A model generated the notes under the pieces. The model did no database searches and was not told the DNA's origin. It was given only the letters and a program-made list of their open reading frames with translations. Positions 13,803 through 22,781 of a stretch of DNA of 64,000 nt are shown in pieces. Source of the DNA: Bacteroidota bacterium (GTDB lineage: Bacteria; Bacteroidota; Bacteroidia; AKYH767-A; 2013-40CM-41-45); assembly GCA_016711505.1 (NCBI GenBank), contig JADJSV010000002.1:488652-552651 (forward strand), in the 5' to 3' direction. Both the position numbers and the translations under genes were made by a program. The number at the start of each line of letters is the position of its first letter. Position 1 is the first letter of the stretch.

Positions 13803-14264
13803 TCAATTATTTCTGGCGTTTTGCTTTATCCAGTTAAAGATCATTTCGATCTGGCAAGGATCCAGATTTCCAGTAGGAGGCATTGGCTGGGTAGTTGATT
13901 TCATTTGTATATAAAGGATGCTGAATTTAGGATTAATCGTGTCTATATATCCTTTGCCTGGTTTCATCAGTTCTGTATAAGCTTCAAGAGGTTCCAGATT
14001 TAAGCCACCTTCGGGACTTGTGCCTGAATGGCAACCTGATGTATTGCAATAATTATTGAACAAGGGAATGATGTCATTATTGAATGATATGGAATCATTT
14101 GACTGATCATTACATGGGGACAAATTCAGGTTGTCATATGTACATGAATTGAGTATAAGAAGAAAAAAAACAATCAAGCAAGTTGAGAAAGTAATAAAAT
14201 TGATTTCAGCCCCGATCCGTTTTGGCCGGGAAAATAAGATGAATTTATTTTGTTTGTTTCTCAT
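13803..14264 (-). CDS. Lipoprotein with cytochrome c-like domain
   Basis: 153 residues. A long hydrophobic N-terminus ends at a lipobox-like cysteine (LLILNSC, residue ~41). The rest has a cytochrome-c-like layout found in Bacteroidota lipoproteins: 'YCNTSGCHSG' (a CX4CH haem-attachment variant), then GGLNLEPLEAY, 'MPPTG' (Met as possible distal ligand) and a C-terminal 'IFNWIKQNA' helix. It probably works as a periplasmic electron carrier or accessory. It follows a terminator hairpin of the upstream propeller gene, so it probably has its own promoter. Haem binding is inferred from the CX4CH motif only. Confidence 0.65.
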   Translation of the reverse strand: MRNKQNKFILFSRPKRIGAEINFITFSTCLIVFFLLILNSCTYDNLNLSPCNDQSNDSISFNNDIIPLFNNYCNTSGCHSGTSPEGGLNLEPLEAYTELMKPGKGYIDTINPKFSILYIQMKSTTQPMPPTGNLDPCQIEMIFNWIKQNARNN

Positions 14265-14274
14265 TTAAATGGAA

Positions 14275-14310
14275 TAAAAAACTACCTGCTGCAATTTAGC
14301 AGCAGGTAGT
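14275..14310 (-). terminator. Terminator of the T9SS propeller gene
   Basis: A perfect 12-bp stem (ACTACCTGCTGC / GCAGCAGGTAGT) with a 6-nt loop is followed on the minus strand by a T-run (A-run at 14275-14280). It lies just after the stop at 14327. Confidence 0.85.
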
Positions 14311-14326
14311 AGAATCAAAACATTTT

Positions 14327-16468
14327 TTATTGAATGATTATTTTTTGAGTTTGTACGCCATTGTTTGTAGTAATTCTCATGAAATAGACACCTTCCGCTA
14401 CATTTAATTCAATCTCATTTTTTGAAATTTTATTAAACTGCTTGATGATCCTGCCTGCTTCGTCAAAAATATTTATCTCAAGAATATTTTCGTTTTCATT
14501 CTTGAATTCTAGTTTGATTTTGCCGGCACTTGGATTTGGAGCTATCTGAATTGTGGCATAATTCTTATCCGGTCCATAAAGTCCTACAGGAATCACAGGC
14601 AATTCTGAAAGCCCCTGTGAATACAAAGAATTGTTTGGAGTCGAAGTGAATATTCGTGTAGTAACAAATGAAAGTTTATTCAGATCAGCATAGCTGGGTA
14701 CATTAAATTGTGTTCCGGCCTCTTCCCATGTCACTCCATTATCTGAACTTGCAACAACAGAACCTCTGATACTTGCAAAAACATATCCTGCATAAAATCC
14801 CATACTCTGAATTCTGGTTACATCAAGACCCATCAATGCAATGAATGAATTTGAAATAGAAGAAGTAGCCGACCAGTTGATCGTCGTAGCATCAGAAACG
14901 AACACACCATTACCATCAGTTCCGGCGAAAACTTTATTTTGATCATTTAAAGAAACGGATGTTACATTTAAATTGCTCAAACCATTGTTGAATTGTGTCC
15001 AGACACCGCTTGATTCATTTCTGGTATAAATACCATCACCATATGTTCCTAATAAAATGATGCCCTGATAGAAGATCATAGAAGTTGGAACAACTCCACT
15101 TGGTAGTCCTGCCTGTACACTTACCCAACCTGTCATCATATCTGAACGATAAATTTCATTTGATGAATCAATAATGTAAATGTAATCTGAACTTGCAATT
15201 ATTTTTTTAATGCTAAGATTTGATAAACTCATATTCATCGTCATCCATGTTGAACCTGTGTCATGACTCATAAATACTCCGTCGTTTTCTGTTGCTGCAA
15301 CCAGTGTGTTTCCGAAAAATGTAACGTCGTTTACATGCAGACTATCGGTCAGGCCTGTATTTGCAGTTCTGTAACTTGTAGCAAGATTATTACTTACAAA
15401 AACGCCTCTTTCAGTTGCTGCTACAATCAAAACAGTGTCTTTTGCTGCGAGAGAATAAGTGACAAGGTTGTTGAATCCGGTTGCAACTTTTGTCCAATTG
15501 ACTAATGAATCCGGAGTTTTGAACAAGCCTTCATTATTTGTTCCAACTACAAGCCTGTTCTGATTCGGATAAGGTACTATAGCTGTAATATCCTGCGTCG
15601 TTAGTCCTGTACTTTCGCTTGTCCAAGTGATACTTCCCGTCGTAGAACTAAAAACACCTTGATTAGTTGCCAAGAACCATTTTGATCCATTATTGGAAAT
15701 GGACCTGATCTGGATACCTGAGGGCAATCCTGTTTGTGATGCAACATAACTCGGAACTCCAGTTGTACTTGCAGACGCTAGTAAAAACAGACCACCTGTA
15801 TTGTTGATTAGTATTTCGTCAGTCAATGTATTGTATGAAATCGCTGTAGCATCAATGTGTTCTGTGTTAGCATCATTGAATTCATCCCATGTTAGAGCAT
15901 TGTCATCCGATGACCATAACCCACCGTCGCATACTTGTATTATTCTTGAACCTGCATTTGCAAAACCTTTTACATCGAAATGATGAAGGTTTGTATTAAC
16001 TGCTGTCCATGTCAAACCTTTGTCACTTGATTTGTATACACCATCACCCATTGTACCTGCAAGAATAGTTATCGAATCAATGGAGCACAATGAGATTACT
16101 GAAATGGTATCTAATCCTGCATTCACCTTTTCCCAGTATCTATCATTCCCGACAAAACCAGTGAAACGGTAAACACCGCTATCACTTGCAGCAAACAAAT
16201 AGCTGCCTGTATGAGTTAGTGCATTGATCTTTCCACTCTTTAAGCCCACTGGGCGAGGAGTCCATGCTGCCAATAATGTATTGGCACTTTGATAAACACC
16301 ACCCGTAAGTGTTCCGACGTAAACGACAGTGTCATTTACAATAGCGCAATTCACTGTGCCGCCGAATGGGCCCTTTGATCCGAAGTGTGCTATTGAATTA
16401 GTTGCTGAAAAAATAATTGCGGTGGCGGTGATCAGAAATATTTTTATTTTGGATATTTTATTTTTCAT
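14327..16468 (-). CDS. T9SS-secreted Asp-box/BNR beta-propeller protein
   Basis: 713 residues. Signal peptide (~1-27, ending SIAHFG), then many ~45-residue propeller repeats of the type 'GxGVYKSSDKGLTWTAVN', 'GTNNEGLFKTPDSLVNWTKV', 'SSDNGVTWEEAG' (Asp-box S-x-D-x-G-x-T-W, residues ~35-620). A T9SS type-A domain follows (~630-713, IAPNPSAGKIKLEF ... IFDEAGRIIK). The fold resembles Ycf48/sortilin-like propellers, which bind ligands and are not necessarily enzymes. It is the last gene of a minus-strand run starting at 19248 and ends at a strong hairpin, so it may be an exported part of the same putative copper-handling operon. Confidence 0.8.
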   Translation of the reverse strand: MKNKISKIKIFLITATAIIFSATNSIAHFGSKGPFGGTVNCAIVNDTVVYVGTLTGGVYQSANTLLAAWTPRPVGLKSGKINALTHTGSYLFAASDSGVYRFTGFVGNDRYWEKVNAGLDTISVISLCSIDSITILAGTMGDGVYKSSDKGLTWTAVNTNLHHFDVKGFANAGSRIIQVCDGGLWSSDDNALTWDEFNDANTEHIDATAISYNTLTDEILINNTGGLFLLASASTTGVPSYVASQTGLPSGIQIRSISNNGSKWFLATNQGVFSSTTGSITWTSESTGLTTQDITAIVPYPNQNRLVVGTNNEGLFKTPDSLVNWTKVATGFNNLVTYSLAAKDTVLIVAATERGVFVSNNLATSYRTANTGLTDSLHVNDVTFFGNTLVAATENDGVFMSHDTGSTWMTMNMSLSNLSIKKIIASSDYIYIIDSSNEIYRSDMMTGWVSVQAGLPSGVVPTSMIFYQGIILLGTYGDGIYTRNESSGVWTQFNNGLSNLNVTSVSLNDQNKVFAGTDGNGVFVSDATTINWSATSSISNSFIALMGLDVTRIQSMGFYAGYVFASIRGSVVASSDNGVTWEEAGTQFNVPSYADLNKLSFVTTRIFTSTPNNSLYSQGLSELPVIPVGLYGPDKNYATIQIAPNPSAGKIKLEFKNENENILEINIFDEAGRIIKQFNKISKNEIELNVAEGVYFMRITTNNGVQTQKIIIQ

Positions 16469-16533
16469 TTTTGAGTTTTAATTAAAATTATTTTTTGTTC
16501 GACCAGATGAAGTCATTTATAAATTGGAAAAAT

Positions 16534-16902
16534 TTAACACGAAGGTGGCGGACGAAAAATGGAATTATTAAAGTCAATCGAAAACGTCCTGAGATATAGT
16601 GTTTCGATCTCATTGATCTCGACTAAGTAAAGTGTGTGTTTTTTGTGTATATCTGATGTGAAGGCCCATTCGATCTGGCTTTTCAGGTCCATGTTCTTTT
16701 CGGATTCTTTTTTTTCTTCTTTCTCAAATTGTTTTTTTAGGTAACAGTTTCCATGACATTTCAATTCCGGTTTATTTTTGTTTTCGCATAAGTTTGTGGC
16801 GATATAATCGTTCTTCAGAAGAAATGAGGATATGATCACCAGATTCATCTGTGATTGGATAGTGAAAACAATTAAGAGAAAAATTCCAATGATCTTTTTC
16901 AA
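16534..16902 (-). CDS. Small Cys-rich exported protein (CHGxC type)
   Basis: 122 residues with an N-terminal hydrophobic segment (IIGIFLLIVFTIQS), a 'LCENKNKPELKCHGNCYLKK' block, a charged Lys/Glu linker and a C-terminal 'FRPPPSC'. The same block recurs in the gene at 18879-19248, so the two are paralogues. Its cysteines (C x9-10 C-H-G-x-C) and terminal Cys suggest metal binding. It lies 20 bp from the MbnP-family gene in one operon. I do not know a characterised member. A role in copper binding or delivery is inferred from context only. Confidence 0.7.
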   Translation of the reverse strand: MKKIIGIFLLIVFTIQSQMNLVIISSFLLKNDYIATNLCENKNKPELKCHGNCYLKKQFEKEEKKESEKNMDLKSQIEWAFTSDIHKKHTLYLVEINEIETLYLRTFSIDFNNSIFRPPPSC

Positions 16903-16922
16903 GACTTTGACTGTAAGAGGGA

Positions 16923-17717
16923 TTACTCCGGTTTGAACATGTTTGGTATATTACTTACTAATCTGACAGCTATCGTTGAACTATTGTCTGCCGGTGTTGC
17001 AATAATAAGATTGCCGACATCATTAAGCTGAACACCTGAAAATAGTTCAGTGTAATCAGCAACCATGTGTGCAACAGCTGCCTGATCTTTAAGTATACTT
17101 ACATTTATACCGGGAATTGTAACCTGAGCCAAATTTGCATTTGTTCCTATCTTGTAACTAAATGGCACTTGTGCTTCTGTCAGGCTTGATGATGTATCAA
17201 TTGTTCCCTGGAAATTAAAGAAAACATAACCTTCAGGTTGCGCAGCTGGACCATACCACATGTCTGACCTGTTGAGTATAATAGAATCCGGTGAGGAGGT
17301 TGGTTGCATTGCATTTGTAGCAGCATCAAGACCAATTTTAAATTTAACTGTTGTGTAGTTACCGACAGGAACATCGCCAATAGTATAGAGTACATTTTCA
17401 AAAGTCTTCAGGATTTTTTTACCGGAAAAACTATACACTGTACCATCTAATTTTACAAGTTGAATGTCGGTAATGTATAAATTTGCTTTGGTAATAGTAA
17501 TTTCTCTTCCATTATCATCCGGATTGGAAAGGTTTGGGAGTTCTCCAATGTCAGTTGCATCAATATAATTGTGAAGGTGCAATAACATTGTTCCTGTTTC
17601 GGTTATTACTATTGGCTCATCTGTTGCTTCCTTTTTCTTGCAAGAAGAAAGTGTCAAACTAAATGCTGCTATAAATAAAATTGCTAATCGAGTAAAGAAT
17701 TTGTTTTTTGATTTCAT
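16923..17717 (-). CDS. MbnP-family copper-associated lipoprotein
   Basis: 264 residues. Lipoprotein signal with lipobox LTLSSCKKK (Cys ~26). The mature part follows the MbnP family pattern: 'GTMLLHLHNYID' near the N-terminus, 'ITKANLYITDIQLVKLDG', 'IGDVPVGNYTTVKFKIGLD', 'MWYGPAAQPEGYVFFNFQG', and a final 'TVPG..V' strand region. MbnP proteins are periplasmic/outer-membrane proteins linked with copper acquisition. It is 23 bp downstream of a Met/His-rich outer-membrane protein and 20 bp upstream of a CHGxC protein, so the operon suggests copper handling. Confidence 0.8.
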   Translation of the reverse strand: MKSKNKFFTRLAILFIAAFSLTLSSCKKKEATDEPIVITETGTMLLHLHNYIDATDIGELPNLSNPDDNGREITITKANLYITDIQLVKLDGTVYSFSGKKILKTFENVLYTIGDVPVGNYTTVKFKIGLDAATNAMQPTSSPDSIILNRSDMWYGPAAQPEGYVFFNFQGTIDTSSSLTEAQVPFSYKIGTNANLAQVTIPGINVSILKDQAAVAHMVADYTELFSGVQLNDVGNLIIATPADNSSTIAVRLVSNIPNMFKPE

Positions 17718-17740
17718 TGTTGAATATTTTTTTAAAGAAA

Positions 17741-18769
17741 CTAGTTAAACGATTTTGTAATCGTAGCAAACAAAGAATAAGCTGTCGACATCTGGATCCC
17801 ATTCACATTCTGATAAACGGGAATCCCAAATTCAATTCCGAATTTAGTATCATGCAGAAAGCCTTTGTTCAGGTAGTAGTTGAATCCTGCATACGTGTTT
17901 CCTTTTATGCCTCCATGGTTAACAGGATTTGCATCCGGTTCTGCTAAAATTGAGATCATAGGATCTTTTCCGGAAATAACATCGCCATTAAATAGTTCTC
18001 CACGCAATGAAGCACTGAACGATGAACTGAATGAGTAAGCCGACCAGATATTAAAAGTCAGATCGCTGCCTTGTCTGTAACCATTATCATTTTCAAATGG
18101 CCGTATATTCAATAAAGCCTGTGTGCTCCAGGAAAGTTTTCCTGTTCGTTTGTAATAGGTGAGACCGGGCATCAGGTCAAAAGAACCTGTGCCTAATTGC
18201 ATCATGTATGACTGTCGTTGTCCCGGAAATAATGCATGTTCTCCTGCTTCAACATTGATATTTCCTGTTGGAACATTTATTCCGGCACTTAGCACTAATG
18301 AAGACCCTTCACCGTTACCGATCTTATATAAGCCCCATAATTTTACATCGCCAAATCCACTTGACTCATGTGTGTGAAATAAAGAACCATCGCTGTTCGC
18401 GCCTCCATGAACATGTCCTGCTGCATATGATTGCATGTCCATTGAATTAACATTATAAGAGGCCATCATCATTACGGTAAGTCGACCTGTGAATCCATAC
18501 ATAGCCATGATCATATGCATGTCCATTTTCATTTTTTCTGCGGCCATGCTGTAATCCTTAGTAAATATTTCTTCCGCAGAAATTTTCGCTGTTTCTGACA
18601 AATTATTTTTCATCAGCATGTTCATGTAAGTATAGTTGAACATCCAGCCGCCTTTGGGATGACTATGACTGATCATTATACCGGCAGGACTAGCATCAAG
18701 ATTTTGGGCTTTAATTGTTTTGCTGAAAATAATAGTCAGCAAAACTATAAAGCAAAATTTTGCATTCAT
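17741..18769 (-). CDS. Met/His-rich outer-membrane beta-barrel protein
   Basis: About 342 residues from the ATG at 18769, chosen because it starts the signal peptide (MNAKFCFIVLLTIIFSKTIKAQ). An ATG at 18808 adds 13 polar residues. The N-terminal half is loaded with Met and His: 'ISHSHPKGGWMFNYTYMNMLM', then 'MKMDMHMIMAMYGF', 'MDMQSYAAGHVHGG', 'LFHTHESSG'. The C-terminal half has alternating beta strands ending in Phe (TITKSF), like the MetA/phenol-degradation-type barrels (PF13557). Met/His clusters are typical of copper-binding surfaces. Proposed role: outer-membrane copper passage or binding, upstream of MbnP in the same operon. Confidence 0.7.
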   Translation of the reverse strand: MNAKFCFIVLLTIIFSKTIKAQNLDASPAGIMISHSHPKGGWMFNYTYMNMLMKNNLSETAKISAEEIFTKDYSMAAEKMKMDMHMIMAMYGFTGRLTVMMMASYNVNSMDMQSYAAGHVHGGANSDGSLFHTHESSGFGDVKLWGLYKIGNGEGSSLVLSAGINVPTGNINVEAGEHALFPGQRQSYMMQLGTGSFDLMPGLTYYKRTGKLSWSTQALLNIRPFENDNGYRQGSDLTFNIWSAYSFSSSFSASLRGELFNGDVISGKDPMISILAEPDANPVNHGGIKGNTYAGFNYYLNKGFLHDTKFGIEFGIPVYQNVNGIQMSTAYSLFATITKSFN

Positions 18770-18878
18770 ATGTTCTGATTTTTTAGATTGAAAATAATGG
18801 AACTGCAATCAAATATTGAATCGTGAAAAATTCCTATTTGATGTGTTAAGTAATGCAGTCCTGAAAAGTTATTTTTAA

Positions 18879-19248
18879 TCAGCAGGAAGGTGGATGAAAA
18901 ACAGAAGCCGGAAAGCCTGTATGAATTTCTTTAATTGTTACTTTAGAAAAGCGAATTGGTTCTTCAGAGAAAATTTGTTTTTCTGCAATGGATTCAACAA
19001 ACAAAACGATAGAGTTTTCCGATTTCGAATTATTGACAGGATTGCTTTGTTTTTTATCATCTCCTGCAAGCTCTTTTTTCAGATGGCATTTGCCATGACA
19101 ATTCATTTTTGGTTTGGCCTTGTTTTCCACATAGAACATTACTGTAATAGGAAAGATTTGACCGGTAATGAATTAAAAGAAGTGTTTTACTTACTGCGCT
19201 GAGTAAGACACATATTAACAAAAGAAAAGATATCTGCCTGATGACCAT
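18879..19248 (-). CDS. Small Cys-rich exported protein, paralogue (frameshifted)
   Basis: Starts at ATG 19248 with a hydrophobic N-terminus (MVIRQISFLLLICVLLSAVS). Near 19131 an extra G breaks the frame. Deleting it gives 'VLCENKAKPKMNCHGKCHLK', which matches the block in the 16534-16902 protein. The C-terminus 'ASVFHPPSC' also matches ('FRPPPSC'). About 122 residues in total. It is the first gene of the putative copper operon. The upstream 65 bp to 19314 is a divergent intergenic spacer that should hold the operon promoter. Confidence 0.65.
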
Positions 19249-19313
19249 ATTTAGTGCAAATGTAAATAATATTATTAAGTTAAAAATGTTATTTTTACAA
19301 AAAAAGAGAGAAA

Positions 19314-19691
19314 TTGAAGAAAAGAAGGTTGCAACAGATTTTTGCATTTGCAAGCATATTATGCTTGTTGTTGTTTTGTTGTAATTTGGTTTCTGGTGAT
19401 CATCAATCTGATCAAATAGTAGATGAGGATTTGACATTTCTGTCATCAGGCAAGAAGTTAGGTAAGGGTAATTCAGTCATGAATTGTCCTCTTGCAGCTC
19501 CTTTCCTGGAATTAAATTCGGGAGTGTACAAACTTGTTAAAGGAAATTTCAGTAAAAAAGTAGCAGATCATAAATTTTTTCTTTGTGAAAACAGTTTAGG
19601 ATTATTAAATGGCTTTTCATTACTTTATTATAAAACATTTTTCAGGAAGACGCAGGAGTTGCATCTCATTACATCCATTTTGAGAATTTGA
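19314..19691 (+). CDS. Hypothetical small exported protein
   Basis: 125 residues from a TTG at 19314 (no in-frame ATG near). It has a hydrophobic N-terminus rich in Leu/Cys (ILCLLLFCCNLVSG) that could be a signal or lipoprotein leader, then a low-complexity mature part. It is divergent from the copper operon and its stop overlaps the reading frame that leads to the YitT gene. No family recognised. It could be a real small exported protein or a chance ORF. Confidence 0.4.
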   Translation: MKKRRLQQIFAFASILCLLLFCCNLVSGDHQSDQIVDEDLTFLSSGKKLGKGNSVMNCPLAAPFLELNSGVYKLVKGNFSKKVADHKFFLCENSLGLLNGFSLLYYKTFFRKTQELHLITSILRI

Positions 19692-19804
19692 AATTTAATA
19701 TTTCCAGTAGTTTTTTTTTTAAAGCAAATCGGATAATTCAAAAATCAAAGAGGTTTGAATTATCGGGGTTGTTAAATTTTAATATCAATATAAATAAAGT
19801 TAGA

Positions 19805-20728
19805 ATGAATAAAGTAGCTTCAAAAAAAGATTTCAACTATAAACTGGCAAAGAGATTTCTTCAATTCAAGATCGTAATGGTGAATAATGTGAAAGATGTT
19901 ATCCTCATCATATTCGGAATCTTTGCCGCAGCTTTTGGATTCAAAGGATTTTTATTGACCAATCATTTCATTGACGGTGGTGCAACAGGAATTTCACTTT
20001 TGATCTCAGCATTGACAGGAACACCATTGTACATTCTCATCATTTGTCTAAATATTCCATTTGTAATTCTCGCTCACAAGATCATTGACCGGAAGTTTGC
20101 TTTCAAAATGACTTTGGCTATTTCAGGACTAGCCTTGGTTTTAGCAACTGTATCATTTCCGAATGTAACAAATGATAATCTGCTGGTTGCAGTTTTCGGC
20201 GGATTTTTTCTTGGTGCCGGTATCGGACTATCAATCAGAGGCGGTGCTGTACTCGATGGGACAGAAGTGCTTGCAATTTATCTGAGTCGTAAATTCGGAA
20301 CAACGATCGGCGATATCATTGTGATCATTAACGTTATCATCTTTTCGGCAGCTGCATACTTCCTGACAATACAAATTGCATTATATTCAATGATCACCTA
20401 TTTGTCTGCGTCAAAAACGTTAGACTTTTTAGTAGAAGGCATTGAAGAGTATTCCGGTGTTACAATTATCTCAGTTCATAATGAGCAGATCAAACAAATG
20501 ATCATAAATACATTGGGCAGGGGAGTAACTGTCTACAGAGGATCTGGTGGATATGGAAATCATGGCACTAAGGGTGATATCGATATTTTGTACACAGTGC
20601 TCACAAGGCTGGAATTGAACAGACTCAATACCGAAATTGAAAAGATCGATAAAAATGCATTTGTAGTTATGAGTAGTGTGCGGGATACTAAAGGGGGGAT
20701 GATTAAAAAACGACCTTTGAAACATTAA
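19805..20728 (+). CDS. YitT family membrane protein (DUF161/DUF2179)
   Basis: 307 residues from the ATG at 19805; the frame is open upstream to 19688 but that part is low-complexity. Several transmembrane helices are visible ('VILIIFGIFAAAFGFKGF', 'LYILIICLNIPFVILAH', 'GGFFLGAGIGLSIRGGA', 'IIVIINVIIFSAAAYFL'). The family signature is 'GGATGISLLIS' followed by 'GGAVLDGTEVLAIYLSRK'. A soluble C-terminal DUF2179 domain follows (VTIISVHNEQIKQMII ... GRGVTVYRGSGGY ... TRLELNRLNTEI). Function of YitT proteins is unclear; they are inner-membrane proteins. Confidence 0.9.
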   Translation: MNKVASKKDFNYKLAKRFLQFKIVMVNNVKDVILIIFGIFAAAFGFKGFLLTNHFIDGGATGISLLISALTGTPLYILIICLNIPFVILAHKIIDRKFAFKMTLAISGLALVLATVSFPNVTNDNLLVAVFGGFFLGAGIGLSIRGGAVLDGTEVLAIYLSRKFGTTIGDIIVIINVIIFSAAAYFLTIQIALYSMITYLSASKTLDFLVEGIEEYSGVTIISVHNEQIKQMIINTLGRGVTVYRGSGGYGNHGTKGDIDILYTVLTRLELNRLNTEIEKIDKNAFVVMSSVRDTKGGMIKKRPLKH

Positions 20729-20780
20729 TTTGCATGGGAGAGTTTTGTTAATTTGTTAGGGCACAGCTTTGATTTTTTTT

Positions 20781-20850
20781 AAACACTAAGAACACAAGAG
20801 GCGAAGCCTCATTCCGTGGTCTTTCGTGAACTTAGTGCCCTAAGTGTTTA
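20781..20850. repeat. Short imperfect inverted repeat after yitT
   Basis: AAACACTAAG at 20781 is opposed by TAAGTGTTT at 20841-20849. Between them lie a perfect GAGGC-GAA-GCCTC hairpin (20798-20810) and direct copies of CTTAGTG/CTAAGTG. It may act as a terminator for the upstream gene or be a dispersed repeat. The rest of the 300-bp gap shows nothing else. Confidence 0.45.
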
Positions 20851-21029
20851 ATTTCTCACATGTTTTTCTGGTACAATCCTTGCCTATCAAAATAAGTTCC
20901 CCAAATTATTAACAGCCAAATCTCCAAAACATGTAATGAAAATCATTTTTTGGACAGAAATGATGGCTAATTTTGCTCTCTCTTTAGTACACATTAAACT
21001 AACAATTCATAATTTAAAAAAAACAAAAA

Positions 21030-22010
21030 ATGAAAACAGGAAAGATCATTCTGATCAGTGCTTTTTCAGCATTAACAATTTTCTCAGGTTGTAAAAAAGA
21101 TGAGGATAAAGTTGAAGATGCAAAACTTGATGCTAATGTTTCACAATTTAATTCCGATGCCAACAATTATAAAGCAGAATCGGATCAGGTAGACAACGAT
21201 ATTAATAATTCATTGAGTGAAATTCCGGCTTTCGGAAGAATGTCATCTTCATCAACTTCATCAACAATTTTATCGAGTCCTTTATGCGGTGTAATAATTG
21301 ATTCATCGCAGATCGCAAACAAGATCCTCTTTTACAATTTTGATGGTGTTACTCCTTGTTTCAGTCCATCCCGGACTCGTTCAGGACAGATCAAAGTTGA
21401 ATTAACCAGTGGAACACATTGGAGCGATATCGGTGCAGAATTAACTTTGACCTACATCGATTTTAAAGTTGTACGATTGAGTGATAACAAATCAATAAAA
21501 TTCAATGGTGTCAAAACTTTGAAAAATATTAACGGAAACAACTGGCTAGGCTTCCTGCTGAGTACTGCTACCCTGAAATATCAGGAGCGTGCATTAAATA
21601 TCAATGTCGTTTTCGATAACAATATGAGTGCAGTGTGGAACAGTGCAAGAATTACTGAGTGGAGTCTGATTCCGGCAACTGCTAATCCAAGCATTCCTTA
21701 TGCACATATTCAGTTCAGTGCTCTTGGTGATACATCTTTGAATGGTCACACTAACGTAGACAGTTGGGGTGTGAATCGTTTCGGAAGTGCATTTACAACC
21801 TATTATAATTCCACAGTTAATTCAAATACATATTGTGGTCTCTGGAGATTCAACTCAGGTGAACTATCGCATGCCGTCGATGGGAATACATTTACGCTCA
21901 CACTTGGTGTAGATCAAAGTGGAAACCCTACTCCGTATGCATGTGCTTATGGATACAAAGTTGCATGGAATGTGAATGGAAATTCCAATAATGTTGTTTT
22001 AAGTTACTAA
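21030..22010 (+). CDS. Hypothetical lipoprotein
   Basis: 326 residues. Lipobox 'LTIFSGCKKDEDK' gives a lipid-anchored Cys at ~20. An Asp/Asn/Ser-rich helical stretch follows (residues ~30-75), then a beta-rich domain of ~230 residues with 'RTRSGQIKVELTSGTHWSDIG' and 'NSNTYCGLWRFNSGEL'. No family recognised and no catalytic motif seen. It is monocistronic: it has its own terminator at 22061. Confidence 0.75.
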   Translation: MKTGKIILISAFSALTIFSGCKKDEDKVEDAKLDANVSQFNSDANNYKAESDQVDNDINNSLSEIPAFGRMSSSSTSSTILSSPLCGVIIDSSQIANKILFYNFDGVTPCFSPSRTRSGQIKVELTSGTHWSDIGAELTLTYIDFKVVRLSDNKSIKFNGVKTLKNINGNNWLGFLLSTATLKYQERALNINVVFDNNMSAVWNSARITEWSLIPATANPSIPYAHIQFSALGDTSLNGHTNVDSWGVNRFGSAFTTYYNSTVNSNTYCGLWRFNSGELSHAVDGNTFTLTLGVDQSGNPTPYACAYGYKVAWNVNGNSNNVVLSY

Positions 22011-22060
22011 ATGAATTTATAACCTTCGTTTAGATTTTTCTTTTAAAAAAGATGTTATAT

Positions 22061-22093
22061 AGCCGTGATCTGTTAAAAGGTCACGGCTTTTTT
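22061..22093 (+). terminator. Rho-independent terminator
   Basis: AGCCGTGATC ... GGTCACGGCT forms a 10-bp stem with one G-T pair and is followed by seven T. It ends the lipoprotein transcript. An in-frame ATG at 22052 inside this hairpin is therefore not the start of the next gene. Confidence 0.9.
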
Positions 22094-22138
22094 ATTAATG
22101 GCATAGATATTTATTTTTTGACATTAAAGGTAAATATC

Positions 22139-22732
22139 ATGAGAAAAATATACTTGGTTTTCGCACTTTTACTCACATTGGGTAAATCAGATTATGCTTC
22201 TACAATCTTAATTACCGTTGAGGATTTTGAATTCGATCCTGCAGTTATAACAGTAAATGTTGGCGATACTATTTTATGGATCTGGGATGATGGCGTACAT
22301 ACTACTACTTCGACTTTGATTCCTTCAGGAGTTACAACCTGGAATTCTCCGATTGATCAGGGGAATCCTGTGTTTATGTATGTAATTTCACAACCCGGAT
22401 CTTACGATTATGAGTGTATTTATCATTCATCAATGGGTATGGTCGGTCACATCACTGCATTGGATCCAACCGGTGTTCCTGTATTAGTAAAGAATGGCAC
22501 AGGACTGGATTATAATTTTACTTCTGAAAAACTGCAATTCAGTTTTGAAAATGCCGGATCATGGAGAATCGAAGTTTATGATGTAAGAGGAAATTCAGCT
22601 AAATCTCTTGGATATGTTTCATCGGGTAATTCGCATGTTGAATTTTCTATTGAAGATTTAGCTCAGGGAATCTATATCGTAAAAATGACAGATGGTAAGT
22701 CAGAACTTTCCGGTAAATTGATCAAAGAGTAA
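22139..22732 (+). CDS. Secreted plastocyanin-like cupredoxin with T9SS-type tail
   Basis: 197 residues from ATG 22139 (signal peptide MRKIYLVFALLLTLGKSDYA). Residues ~22-107 are a cupredoxin domain. Type-1 copper ligands can be placed at His54 (DDGVHTTT), Cys93 and His96 (YECIYH), with Met99 or Met101 (SSMGMVGH). Residues ~120-197 look like a short T9SS sorting domain (FENAGSWRIEVYDVRGNS ... GIYIVKMTDGKSELSGKLIKE). Likely an exported electron carrier or copper-binding protein. It is unlinked to the copper operon 4 kb away but consistent with copper use. Confidence 0.8.
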   Translation: MRKIYLVFALLLTLGKSDYASTILITVEDFEFDPAVITVNVGDTILWIWDDGVHTTTSTLIPSGVTTWNSPIDQGNPVFMYVISQPGSYDYECIYHSSMGMVGHITALDPTGVPVLVKNGTGLDYNFTSEKLQFSFENAGSWRIEVYDVRGNSAKSLGYVSSGNSHVEFSIEDLAQGIYIVKMTDGKSELSGKLIKE

Positions 22733-22781
22733 AAGAGTGGAAGTTTATAGTTTTTTTAAAAATGTTTTTATAAAGATTGTC

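Noticed and set aside
22052..22138. Upstream start for the cupredoxin gene
   Set aside because: It falls inside a terminator hairpin, and the signal peptide begins at 22139.
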